Below are positions 1 through 7,054 of a stretch of DNA of 21,198 nt, in pieces. The stretch's first letter is position 1. Each line of letters begins with the position of its first letter. The position numbers were made by a program, and so were the translations under genes. Source of the stretch: a virus; the IMG/VR virus record IMGVR_UViG_3300027760_000096, positions 1 to 21,198 of that record. One strand, written 5' to 3'. The notes below the pieces were generated by a model. It searched no databases and had not been told where the DNA came from. It saw only the letters and a program-made list of their open reading frames with translations.

Positions 1-237
1 GATATCCAATTTAAATCTTCTGCTGAATTATATGACGCTGGCTACGCAGTAATGACTTACAGCATCGCAAACAACATAATGCAGTGGCGCTTTAAAGACA
101 AGTCTTTTGTAACGCCCAACGTTACCGACACAAAATATGTTGATGTGAACGGCAGTCAGATAGCCGTGTACCCAGTAAGCGAACTGGTCGTTACCCAACA
201 TTCCGCTCAAAGTGAGGGCAGTCCACCAAAGACTTAA
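1..237 (+). CDS. Possible 3' fragment of a plus-strand gene
   Basis: A plus-strand frame is open from base 1 to a TAA at 235-237 (78 codons, 5' end outside the window). The translation looks protein-like rather than random: KSSAELYDAGYAVMTYSIAN, IMQWRFKDKSFV, then KYVDVNGSQIAVYPVSELVV. I do not recognise a family. If real, it runs opposite to every other gene and converges on the HNH gene, overlapping it by 47 nt, which would mark the end of the late operon. A minus-strand frame of similar length covers the same bases but has a Cys/Trp/Val-heavy composition and looks like a shadow. Apart from this frame and two small inverted repeats (94-125) I see nothing in bases 1-190. Confidence 0.42.
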   Translation, partial: DIQFKSSAELYDAGYAVMTYSIANNIMQWRFKDKSFVTPNVTDTKYVDVNGSQIAVYPVSELVVTQHSAQSEGSPPKT

Positions 238-733
238 AGAAATATTGCACAGATCCATATTGCACATTTAAAGCCCGTGCAATTGCCGATGTAGAAGCGC
301 CAATTTCTTTCATTTTAATTGCCATACCTTTTTTTTCATCGGTCATCTTATGCCGATTTGCATTTCTGACGTTGATTGCATGGCTTACATATCGAATATT
401 TTCTGCGCTGTTGTTGGTTTTGTTGCGATCAATGTGATCAACAATTAAGCCTTTTGGAACAGGCCCCAAAAATGTCAAAGCCATCAGCCTATGCACAAGC
501 AAAGTTGTGTGTTTGCCCTCAACCATGGTGTTAAACCTAAGATACCCGTCTTTGTCTTTGCGGGTCTTAATTTCTTGACCTTTAATTTTGCAAGAATATG
601 GCGATCTTCCTCTAGAAAAGCTGTGCTTTACACGATCTTTTGTAAAGACCTTGCCGCAACGCGTAATAAAAAGATGATCGTACATAGTTTGAATTTTTTC
701 ATGGTGTAACTCTTGCAAATTCTGGTTTTCCAT
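191..733 (-). CDS. HNH endonuclease with C-terminal helix-turn-helix
   Basis: Free-standing homing-type endonuclease. 180 residues from the ATG at 733, which has AGAGG 5 nt upstream. An internal Met at 685 lacks such a site. The HNH core is LVHRLMALTFLGPVPKGLIV (~79-98), then DHIDRNKTNN (99-108) and ENIRYVSHAINVRN (111-124), giving H81, H100, N108/N112 and N121 as key residues. Upstream, KVFTKDR and GYLRF resemble the DNA-contact strands of this group. Residues ~137-167 (MAIKMKEIGASTSAIARALN, then VQYGSVQYFF) read as a helix-turn-helix that would set site specificity. It overlaps the endolysin end by 35 nt and is the last minus-strand gene, so it rides the lysis transcript. An alternative is an intron-less HNH with a packaging role, but it is far from terminase here. 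Confidence 0.85.
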   Translation of the reverse strand: MENQNLQELHHEKIQTMYDHLFITRCGKVFTKDRVKHSFSRGRSPYSCKIKGQEIKTRKDKDGYLRFNTMVEGKHTTLLVHRLMALTFLGPVPKGLIVDHIDRNKTNNSAENIRYVSHAINVRNANRHKMTDEKKGMAIKMKEIGASTSAIARALNVQYGSVQYFFKSLVDCPHFERNVG

Positions 734-1070
734 CTAAGCCTCTAGAGAAATGTGGTGTGTCCACCAATTTTACTCCATTGCCACCCCATGAATTAACTTT
801 ATTCAAAGACTCCCAATACGCACCCAGAGGGGCAAGCATTTCCTTGTTCCAGATTATCTGCCCGTCTTTGAAAAAGTTCAAGTCGATGGCGCATCGTTTT
901 AGGTGGATTGAATTTAAGGTCTTTGAGCGCCCCGTTTTGACGTAGATAGCCTGCTGCTCAACGGTACGTGCCAACTCGCCTCCAGTGACCATCCAGCCCT
1001 GTTCTGAGGCATATTGAATCAGCTTGCAAGCATCCAGCAGGAATGCGGCTTGTTCTTGAGAGAGGCTCAT
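699..1070 (-). CDS. Endolysin, M15-type L-alanyl-D-glutamate / DD-peptidase
   Basis: Cell-wall peptidase that cuts peptide bridges at the end of infection. 123 residues, a minimal single-domain enzyme with no signal peptide and no wall-binding domain, so it needs the holin to reach the wall. The M15 zinc site is visible: S54-x-H56 and D63 in the SIHLKRCAIDLNFF segment, and D104-x-x-H107 in DTPHFS, the same spacing logic as in the T5 endolysin (zinc His, Asp, His plus catalytic Asp). GGELARTVEQQAIYVKTGRS (~30-49) matches the substrate-side loop of the family. GAGG ~8 nt upstream of the start. The ATGA overlap with the holin couples their translation. Its last 35 nt are also the start of the HNH gene. 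Confidence 0.88.
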   Translation of the reverse strand: MSLSQEQAAFLLDACKLIQYASEQGWMVTGGELARTVEQQAIYVKTGRSKTLNSIHLKRCAIDLNFFKDGQIIWNKEMLAPLGAYWESLNKVNSWGGNGVKLVDTPHFSRGLDGKPEFARVTP

Positions 1071-1579
1071 TTTTTAGTCCTCATTTCCATGACTTTTTCA
1101 ACGGTGCGCCCACCAAAGTAAGCGGTCATCACCAGCATCCCCCACTGCCCTAGCAAGTTGACGTAAGTCTCTTGCACCTGTATACCCGCCGCGCTTAGGC
1201 CAGCAAAAATCAAATACGCCGTCAAGATATACAGCAGGGTTCCGGGGCGAATGTTTTTAGACAGCCATGAGTCGGAGGTCATATCCGCTTTCCAGCGGTC
1301 AGTGACATTGTTGTCTTGGCTGGCTTGCGCGGCCAGCAGTGCCTTGAGTTCTTCTTGCTCAAGACGGGCTTTTTCAATGCCCAGCTCCAGCAGGCGTTCC
1401 TCATGGTCAAACTGAAGTTGGCGCAGCTTGGCAATTTCTTCCGAGTTTGGGTTATCGGAGATTTTTACGCCGATGGCGTTTTCGACAACTTCTTTGCCCT
1501 TGGCTTGGATTGCGGACGACAGAAGACCTAGACCGCTTTCAGCCAGCGTACCAAGCAATGATGCAATGATTGGAATCAT
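1067..1579 (-). CDS. Holin of the three-TM, gene-transfer-agent type
   Basis: Inner-membrane pore former that times lysis. 170 residues. An N-terminal hydrophobic segment (MIPIIASLLGTLAESGLGLL) is followed by a charged coiled coil (~45-85, EEIAKLRQLQFDHEERLLEL). Then comes the family-like linker RWKADMTSDSWLSKNIRPG (~94-112) and two more hydrophobic segments (TLLYILTAYLIFAGLSAAGI and GQWGMLVMTAYFGG), with a basic tail (RTVEKVMEMRTKK). This matches the 3TM holin family described from gene transfer agents. GAAAGG 7 nt upstream of the ATG sets the start. The stop overlaps the endolysin ATG (ATGA). Confidence 0.82.
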   Translation of the reverse strand: MIPIIASLLGTLAESGLGLLSSAIQAKGKEVVENAIGVKISDNPNSEEIAKLRQLQFDHEERLLELGIEKARLEQEELKALLAAQASQDNNVTDRWKADMTSDSWLSKNIRPGTLLYILTAYLIFAGLSAAGIQVQETYVNLLGQWGMLVMTAYFGGRTVEKVMEMRTKK

Positions 1580-1581
1580 GG

Positions 1582-2037
1582 TCAGCCTTTCAATTCAAAA
1601 CTCAGATTTGCATGACGGGGATACTGCACAACGCGCTCTCCTTCAGGGCATTTGTACTTGATGGTTGCCAACAAGGTTGCTTTGCCGCTGGCAATCTTTT
1701 CTTTCCTCACCATCGTGAGTTCGTAGGTGAACGTGTCAATCTCTGGCCCTGCTGGGCCGCTAAACTTGCTTGCGGTGGTGGTTGCCTCATGCACCATGCC
1801 AGCAGCATCACGAATGCTTGGCGTAAAACTTTCAACAGAACAATCATTCCGTTTCTTAATTCTTGCAACCGTGACAGTGATGGGTTTCCCAGCCTCTGCC
1901 ACAATTTTGAAATTCTCTGGCGACCATTCAAGAATTGCTTTGTCAAACCAACCAAACTTGTCGGCAAGCGTGTAACTGCCACCCAGTGCGGCAACACTAG
2001 CGGCAACCGCTCCGATGGCTTTGGTAAGGTCAATCAT
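1582..2037 (-). CDS. Membrane-anchored unknown protein in the lysis cassette (151 aa)
   Basis: I start it at the ATG at 2037 (MIDLTKAIGAVAASVAALGG), one base after the previous TGA; a start 22 codons upstream would overlap the preceding gene and is less likely. 151 residues. The first ~25 hold a hydrophobic stretch (AIGAVAASVAALGGSYTLA) that could be a signal anchor, followed by a soluble beta-rich domain (ENFKIVAEAGKPITVTVARI, DTFTYELTMVRKEK, GKATLLATIKYKCPEGERVV). Two Cys residues are present. N-terminal anchor plus periplasmic domain is the topology of an inner-membrane spanin, but there is no coiled coil or lipobox partner, so the spanin idea is only a guess. Followed after 2 nt by the holin. 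Confidence 0.68.
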   Translation of the reverse strand: MIDLTKAIGAVAASVAALGGSYTLADKFGWFDKAILEWSPENFKIVAEAGKPITVTVARIKKRNDCSVESFTPSIRDAAGMVHEATTTASKFSGPAGPEIDTFTYELTMVRKEKIASGKATLLATIKYKCPEGERVVQYPRHANLSFELKG

Positions 2038-2038
2038 G

Positions 2039-2254
2039 TCATAGCCCAAAAAATTTCTTGATGACCTCCGCAGCGACACCCGGCCCAAGCAACACAGCGG
2101 CAATCACGGCGTACAACAAATACTCAATCTTGGTCATGCGCTTAGAACCATCACTAAAACTTGCTTGAATGCTTTCGTAACGGCTAGCGCAGATTGCTTC
2201 ATGGACGCTCAATCGCTTGTCGTTTTCGGCCACGACTTCTTTGATATCTTCCAT
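2039..2254 (-). CDS. XhlA-like membrane protein, possible holin partner (71 aa)
   Basis: 71 residues: an N-terminal amphipathic helix (EDIKEVVAENDKRLSVHEAI) and one C-terminal membrane segment (IEYLLYAVIAAVLLGPGVAA), then a short KKFFGL tail. This arrangement, a cytoplasmic coiled coil plus a single C-terminal transmembrane helix, matches haemolysin XhlA-type lysis proteins that assist holins. It begins one base after the collar gene stop and opens the lysis cassette. No strong ribosome site, so translation is probably coupled. Whether it is a holin, an antiholin or an accessory protein cannot be decided from sequence. Confidence 0.72.
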   Translation of the reverse strand: MEDIKEVVAENDKRLSVHEAICASRYESIQASFSDGSKRMTKIEYLLYAVIAAVLLGPGVAAEVIKKFFGL

Positions 2255-2255
2255 A

Positions 2256-2969
2256 TTAGCTTTTCATAATATACGCAAGCGCGTAGTAAGGTGGCAGGTT
2301 TGCGTTTGTGCCGCTAGTGCCAGCGGAAACTATGCTAATTCCAGTAACAGCCGAGTTTGTGGCGGCAATTGATGAACCCCGAACCGAAGACGCATTTAAA
2401 TTGTAAGTATTGGGGGGGGCATCACTTATAGCGTAGATACCGTGAGCGTGTCCGGGGTCTGTAACGCTGTGCGTGTGCGAAACTACAATTGCATCCGCAG
2501 ATCCGCCTGTTGCATTAACCGCATAAGTTGATCCAGCGCCAACAATAAATTTGTTCCGCAAGTCAGGCGTACCGTTTGAGCCATCACACAAATACCATCC
2601 GGTTGGGACGCTTCCAATTGACCCATACCAAAGCGTAATGACCCCTAGTGGAATGGTAGTGCCAACCGCAGTTTGAACGCCCACAATGCCATAAATATTG
2701 TCGTAAGTGCCAATGGTGCTGCCTGCTGAATTTTTCAACACAAACTTATAATTAACGCCATAAGTTAGCCAAACTTCATTAGCCAAACGCCCAGATGCAT
2801 CCAACACAATTGGATTGGCATTAGCAACAGTGCCGTTGATGTCTGTGTACGTTGCCAGCGGGGTGGTTGATCCAGCTTGGTAGGTATACAAAAGCCCACC
2901 GTTCAAAGGCACTCCGGTGTTGTCAAAGAATTGCTGGGCGTTGCCAATTGGCGAAAGATTTACTGCCAT
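2256..2969 (-). CDS. Tail collar protein with tailspike-type head-binding N-terminus
   Basis: 237 residues in two domains. Residues 1-96 (SPIGNAQQFFDNTGVPLNGG, LLYTYQAGSTTPLATYTD, NPIVLDASGRLANEVWL, YKFVLKNSAGSTIGTYDNI) follow the pattern of the P22 tailspike head-binding domain, which plugs a receptor-binding protein onto the virion. Residues ~105-237 are a phage tail-collar domain: IPLGVITLWYGSIGSVPTGW, LCDGSNGTPDLRNKFIVGAG and NLPPYYALAYIMK at the end. H-x-H pairs (H165/H167 and H174/H176, SHTHSVTDPGHAHG) resemble the His pairs that bind metal in the T4 gp37 fibre tip. It is the last virion gene before lysis, as tailspike gp9 is in P22, so it may be a short appendage. TAGGAAGCATCATG sets the start. 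Confidence 0.85.
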   Translation of the reverse strand: MAVNLSPIGNAQQFFDNTGVPLNGGLLYTYQAGSTTPLATYTDINGTVANANPIVLDASGRLANEVWLTYGVNYKFVLKNSAGSTIGTYDNIYGIVGVQTAVGTTIPLGVITLWYGSIGSVPTGWYLCDGSNGTPDLRNKFIVGAGSTYAVNATGGSADAIVVSHTHSVTDPGHAHGIYAISDAPPNTYNLNASSVRGSSIAATNSAVTGISIVSAGTSGTNANLPPYYALAYIMKS

Positions 2970-2977
2970 GATGCTTC

Positions 2978-5464
2978 CTATTTGTTCAAATCATTGATTT
3001 GATTTTTGCCAGATTGTTTTGTGCCTGCGCCAAGTTCTAAGGCTTTTCTTGTTTCTGCTTGTGCTGCCCGTCTTGCTCGCATTTCCATAACGGTTGTGCC
3101 TAATTGCAGACCCGGCACTAAAAGATTTCCGCCTTTTTCAGCGCCAACTGCAATAGCTTGTTTTCCTTTTTCAGCCAAACTACCTACTAAGGTATTGCTG
3201 TTATTAACAAAACTACCGCGAGGTTGAAATTGAGTATAGCCAGCAACATTACCCAGTGTTCGCAACTGTGTCGCAGAGGTTGGGTTAAAGATTTCTTGCG
3301 TGTTTTTTACGGCATCCAATTGTTTTAGAGCTTTGTTAAAACCAGCTTGTGAAAAGTTTGCTTGCTCGCCATAAATGCCAGCTTTGTCTGCTAACCAGTT
3401 AATTGTTCCAGCAGCCATATGTTGCCTAGCTGGAGAATCTTGACCCAAATGATTGACCATTGTTTGAACATTCTTGTTCACACCATTGATGACAAACTTT
3501 TGAATGAAGTTGTCAGCAGGCACAAGATCAGTGACCGCAGCGTTATAAGCTGGGTCTTTTTTAAGCATATCAAATCGTTCTTTTGCCAATGATCTAGCGT
3601 TGTCTGCCAAACCTTTAAGGTCACTTGCTACCCCTTTTTGCAGTGGCAATTCTTCGGCAGCTTGGCGTACCAAACCCAAAGCTGTTTTGGCGTTCCCATC
3701 TGCTGATTTTTGGGCTTTTCTAATTTCTGCCGCAAGATTAGTTCGTAATGCTTCATACTGTTCAAAAGTCATTTGTTCGCCATTTTTAAAGCGTTCTAAT
3801 TGATTTTTAATTGATGATGGCAAGAATTCAGTCTTTAACTTTTTGGCAAGCAAGGCATCAGCTTTTGCCGCAATTGCCTGACCGTCAACAGGAAATTGAC
3901 CGCCGTTTGCATCTTCCAATTTTTTATATGCTGCGCTAATTGATGTGTTTTTAACGTTATCCATTTCTTTATACGCATCAATAATTCCTTGGCTATTTTC
4001 TATAGTTTTTGTACCAAAAACATCCGGTGCAGCTTGATTGCGTATTTCTTGGACATTGTCAATCAAGTCTTTGTTTTGTTGATTAAAACGTTCAGCAAGT
4101 TGCGTGTCTCTACCGCGCCTGTTTTGTTCTTGTGAAAGTTTGACAAGATCACCAGTTGCTTGTCCCTCAGTTAACCGCACTGGAATTGGCAGCGTGTCGG
4201 CCTCAATGTGGCGCTGAAATGTGGGCACATTGATTTTATTTGGCGGTATACTTTTTAACGCTTGTTGAAGTTCAGGAGTAGCCACAGACAAAGCCTGTTG
4301 AACCATTGTTGCGTTAGGTACAGCAGCCGCGCCAACACTTTGCATATTACTTGGTGTTTGTGCGCCTGCGAGGGGCTGTTTTTCATAGGTAATTGCAGGC
4401 AATTTAGCTTTTATGTCTTGTGCTGCTTGACTAACCGCTGTACCAGCTTTAACTGGAATTGGGGCAGTTTGTTGAATGACTTTAGGAACAGCAGTAGAAC
4501 CAATGACAACCATGTTTCTAATGTCTTGAGGCGGTATGCCTGTTTTTTCCGATATTTGTTCTGGAGTCATTCCTAAGACGTTAAACATCTTGTTGACTTG
4601 TTGAGCAATTGGTTCGGTTATGCCGCCTAATGGCTTTTGATAGGCTTCGCTGCCAGTGATGCCAATTGCTTTGCCTAACGGCTTGTCAATTGATGCAGCT
4701 GCGGCTTGTCCTATTTCTTCGGCCCTTTGTGGCGTGTTTGCGGTTCTAGCCAAAGCCTGAACACCAGCGCCATACACAGCAGGTACGATTCCATAAACGG
4801 TATCAATAGCTCCAGCAGTACGTTCGGCTAAATCTTTTTTTACTTCTTGATATTTATTAAATGTCTGAGCTGCTATGTTGGCAATTTTGGGCGGCACAGA
4901 TTGACCAGTAATTACTGGGGCTGGCTGCGCTGCGGTTTGATCTGGTTGGGCCGAAGGTTGAACTTGCGGTTTAGCAGGTGCAGCCGAGGTTACAGGGTTG
5001 CCAGATAAAAACGCTTCTAATGGATCAGAAGAAGTCTGTAGAGGCGCGGCTGGTGCAATTGGTGCGGTTGACGTTGATGGCGCTGCGGCTTGACCTTGCT
5101 TGACATTGTTGACATAGCCTGATGGGTCTTTGGTTATAAAACCGCCATATTGCGCCAGCGCTTTATCCACATTGCCTTTGTTGCGGTCAACCAATTGACT
5201 GAGGTAAATCTTTGCCGCTTGACGAGCTTGTTCTTCATTGAATGGGTTGAACTCAATACCCTGCTTATGCAGCATCTGCACGGTTTCAGGCATGAATTGA
5301 TATGGCCCCATAGCCTTGGTATCTTTGTTCAATGCAAATTTGTCTTTGCCACTTTCTACACGGCGCAAACTGTCTAGCAATTGATCAGTAATCACTGACG
5401 CACTTTTTGGTTGTGGAGGAGGTGCAACCGCACCATTGCCAAGGAATTGTTCTAAAGCATCCAT
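2978..5464 (-). CDS. Large ejection protein with N-terminal lytic transglycosylase domain
   Basis: 828 residues, the largest gene and in the P22 gp16 position. Residues ~28-118 form an SLT (lysozyme-like) domain. RRVESGKDKF carries the catalytic Glu (E37), followed by AMGPYQFMPET (~51-61), the central helix with EEQARQAAKIYLSQL and a closing ALAQYGGF. Such domains, as in T7 gp16, open the peptidoglycan during DNA entry. The rest is non-enzymatic: a Pro/Ala/Gln-rich linker, a stretch of possible membrane-active segments (TVYGIVPAVYGAGVQALA, ~220-240) and a long helical C-terminal half ending in basic residues. The opening DALEQFLGN recurs as DPLEAFLSGN near residue 147, after the domain. GAGGATTTCTAAATG sets the start, directly abutting the previous gene. 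Confidence 0.85.
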   Translation of the reverse strand: MDALEQFLGNGAVAPPPQPKSASVITDQLLDSLRRVESGKDKFALNKDTKAMGPYQFMPETVQMLHKQGIEFNPFNEEQARQAAKIYLSQLVDRNKGNVDKALAQYGGFITKDPSGYVNNVKQGQAAAPSTSTAPIAPAAPLQTSSDPLEAFLSGNPVTSAAPAKPQVQPSAQPDQTAAQPAPVITGQSVPPKIANIAAQTFNKYQEVKKDLAERTAGAIDTVYGIVPAVYGAGVQALARTANTPQRAEEIGQAAAASIDKPLGKAIGITGSEAYQKPLGGITEPIAQQVNKMFNVLGMTPEQISEKTGIPPQDIRNMVVIGSTAVPKVIQQTAPIPVKAGTAVSQAAQDIKAKLPAITYEKQPLAGAQTPSNMQSVGAAAVPNATMVQQALSVATPELQQALKSIPPNKINVPTFQRHIEADTLPIPVRLTEGQATGDLVKLSQEQNRRGRDTQLAERFNQQNKDLIDNVQEIRNQAAPDVFGTKTIENSQGIIDAYKEMDNVKNTSISAAYKKLEDANGGQFPVDGQAIAAKADALLAKKLKTEFLPSSIKNQLERFKNGEQMTFEQYEALRTNLAAEIRKAQKSADGNAKTALGLVRQAAEELPLQKGVASDLKGLADNARSLAKERFDMLKKDPAYNAAVTDLVPADNFIQKFVINGVNKNVQTMVNHLGQDSPARQHMAAGTINWLADKAGIYGEQANFSQAGFNKALKQLDAVKNTQEIFNPTSATQLRTLGNVAGYTQFQPRGSFVNNSNTLVGSLAEKGKQAIAVGAEKGGNLLVPGLQLGTTVMEMRARRAAQAETRKALELGAGTKQSGKNQINDLNK

Positions 5465-7045
5465 TTAGAAATCCTCAGGTGTTAGTGGTTCTGCTGGCAA
5501 ACCAGTGGCTGCCATGCTTTTCAAATTCCTGTATTGCTTGAGAATGGTTTTGCGTTTCTTTTCTGATGGAAAAAGTTCTTTGAATTTTTGCTGCAACTTA
5601 TTGGGATCGGTTTCGGTTTCCAACATGTTCATTGCTTCAAAGATTTTGGTATCTCTGGCGTTAGCATTCCACGCTTGCTGATATGCCTTCATGTTGTTGT
5701 CGCCAAACTTTTGATTGAATTGCTGTGCGCCACTAGCTTGCATATCAAGGTTTCTTTGATCTGCTTGCACTCGACCAGCAATTTTCACCAACACATCTGG
5801 TGGAACTTTGATTGTGCCGTTAGCTACCGCTGCCATATCTAGGCCTGCAACCGTACCGCCAACAGAACCCATTGCTTTGGTGTTGGTGATAGCCATATTT
5901 GCTAAGTCTTTGGCGAGCATATCGTATTGATCGCTTCCAATTGCGGTGCGAATTTTTTGTTCTAACTGACCGGGTATACCGCCTTTTTCAAAATAAAGCT
6001 GATCACCAATTTTTTTGGCTTGTTGAATTACTTCATCAACGTTACGGCGGCCTTGGGCTAAGTTTGATTGTGCGGTAACCAAATTATTTCTGTAGTCAAA
6101 CCCAGCAGCTTGATCTTTTTCTTCGGTAGGCATAGCCGTATATGGTTGATCTGCTCGCCTTACCGGGAATGGTAAACGCACACCCGGCGCAATTTGAGAT
6201 CCAGCCGTTCCAGCTGCCCCAGTTGTACCGCCGCCTTGTGGGTTTTGACCTTGCAAACCTTCTGGGATGGTTACACCAACTTTTGGATTTTCACCAACAA
6301 CGCTAGGGGTTGTTGTTATTACTCGACCTTGTGCATCTAATGTTGATCTAGGTGCTAATGCGGTTTGTTGTGCATCCGGAGTCATTAAATTTTGTGCGCC
6401 TTTAATTGCTGTTTTAGGCAAGTTAGGGCCAGATTGCATTGATGTTTGCCAAATGGTTTTGTAAGAATCCAATAGCCTGCTCAAATCAGGATTGTCTGGA
6501 TTTTCTTTTTTCATTAAATCTATTTCATTGAGATAAAGACTTTTGTCTTGAACTCCTAATCTACCTAAAATAGAAAACCGTTGAGCAATCATTGTTCTTT
6601 GATCTGCGGTCAAATTTTGTTTAGCAGCAATAGCTTGTGTTTGTGCCTGATGTAATGTGCTGTATTTACTAATGTAATCAGCCCCAGTTAAAGGCGCAAT
6701 TTTTGGCACAGCCAAATTAATTTTGTCTATATCAATTCGACCATTAGTTTGAAAGTTATTTGGGTCAGCAAAGAACGATTGCATATTGTTGCGTTCAACG
6801 TTTTTTTGTTCTTCAACGCCTAAAGCAATTTCACCCGTGCGTGATGTTTGTTTTGCTTGTTGCAATAACTCAGGATTCATTTGCCTAGCTTGTTCAACAG
6901 TTTGTTGACTTGCTTGAAGCTGCAAGGGATTCAATTGTTGCGCTTGCTTGTATGACTGTATGCTGCTTGCAAGGTTAACCATGTCAGCCAAAGACATTTG
7001 CTGCGGTGGTTTTGATGCTGCCGCTACTGGTGTGTAATCTGCCAT
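5465..7045 (-). CDS. Probable internal ejection protein (P22 gp20 position)
   Basis: 526 residues, second of three genes in the slot of P22 gp7-gp20-gp16. No enzyme motif seen. N-terminal ~85 residues are Gln-rich and helical (SYKQAQQLNPLQLQASQQTV), with coiled-coil tendency. A globular part follows (SFFADPNNFQTNGRIDIDKI; GADYISKYSTLHQAQTQAIA), then a Gly/Thr/Pro-rich linker (~245-285) and a helical C-terminal half (YDMLAKDLANMAITNTKAMG; RVQADQRNLDMQ). No signal peptide. The start is well supported by TAAGGAAGCAAAATG, where the previous stop forms part of the ribosome site, and its TAA touches the ATG of the next gene with no gap. Role assigned from place and composition. Confidence 0.72.
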   Translation of the reverse strand: MADYTPVAAASKPPQQMSLADMVNLASSIQSYKQAQQLNPLQLQASQQTVEQARQMNPELLQQAKQTSRTGEIALGVEEQKNVERNNMQSFFADPNNFQTNGRIDIDKINLAVPKIAPLTGADYISKYSTLHQAQTQAIAAKQNLTADQRTMIAQRFSILGRLGVQDKSLYLNEIDLMKKENPDNPDLSRLLDSYKTIWQTSMQSGPNLPKTAIKGAQNLMTPDAQQTALAPRSTLDAQGRVITTTPSVVGENPKVGVTIPEGLQGQNPQGGGTTGAAGTAGSQIAPGVRLPFPVRRADQPYTAMPTEEKDQAAGFDYRNNLVTAQSNLAQGRRNVDEVIQQAKKIGDQLYFEKGGIPGQLEQKIRTAIGSDQYDMLAKDLANMAITNTKAMGSVGGTVAGLDMAAVANGTIKVPPDVLVKIAGRVQADQRNLDMQASGAQQFNQKFGDNNMKAYQQAWNANARDTKIFEAMNMLETETDPNKLQQKFKELFPSEKKRKTILKQYRNLKSMAATGLPAEPLTPEDF

Positions 7046-7054
7046 TTTGCTTCC

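Noticed and set aside
28-267. Minus-strand frame of 79 codons covering the left edge
   Set aside because: Composition is rich in Cys, Trp and Val, it overlaps the HNH gene end in another frame, and no ribosome site was seen. It looks like a shadow of the plus-strand frame.
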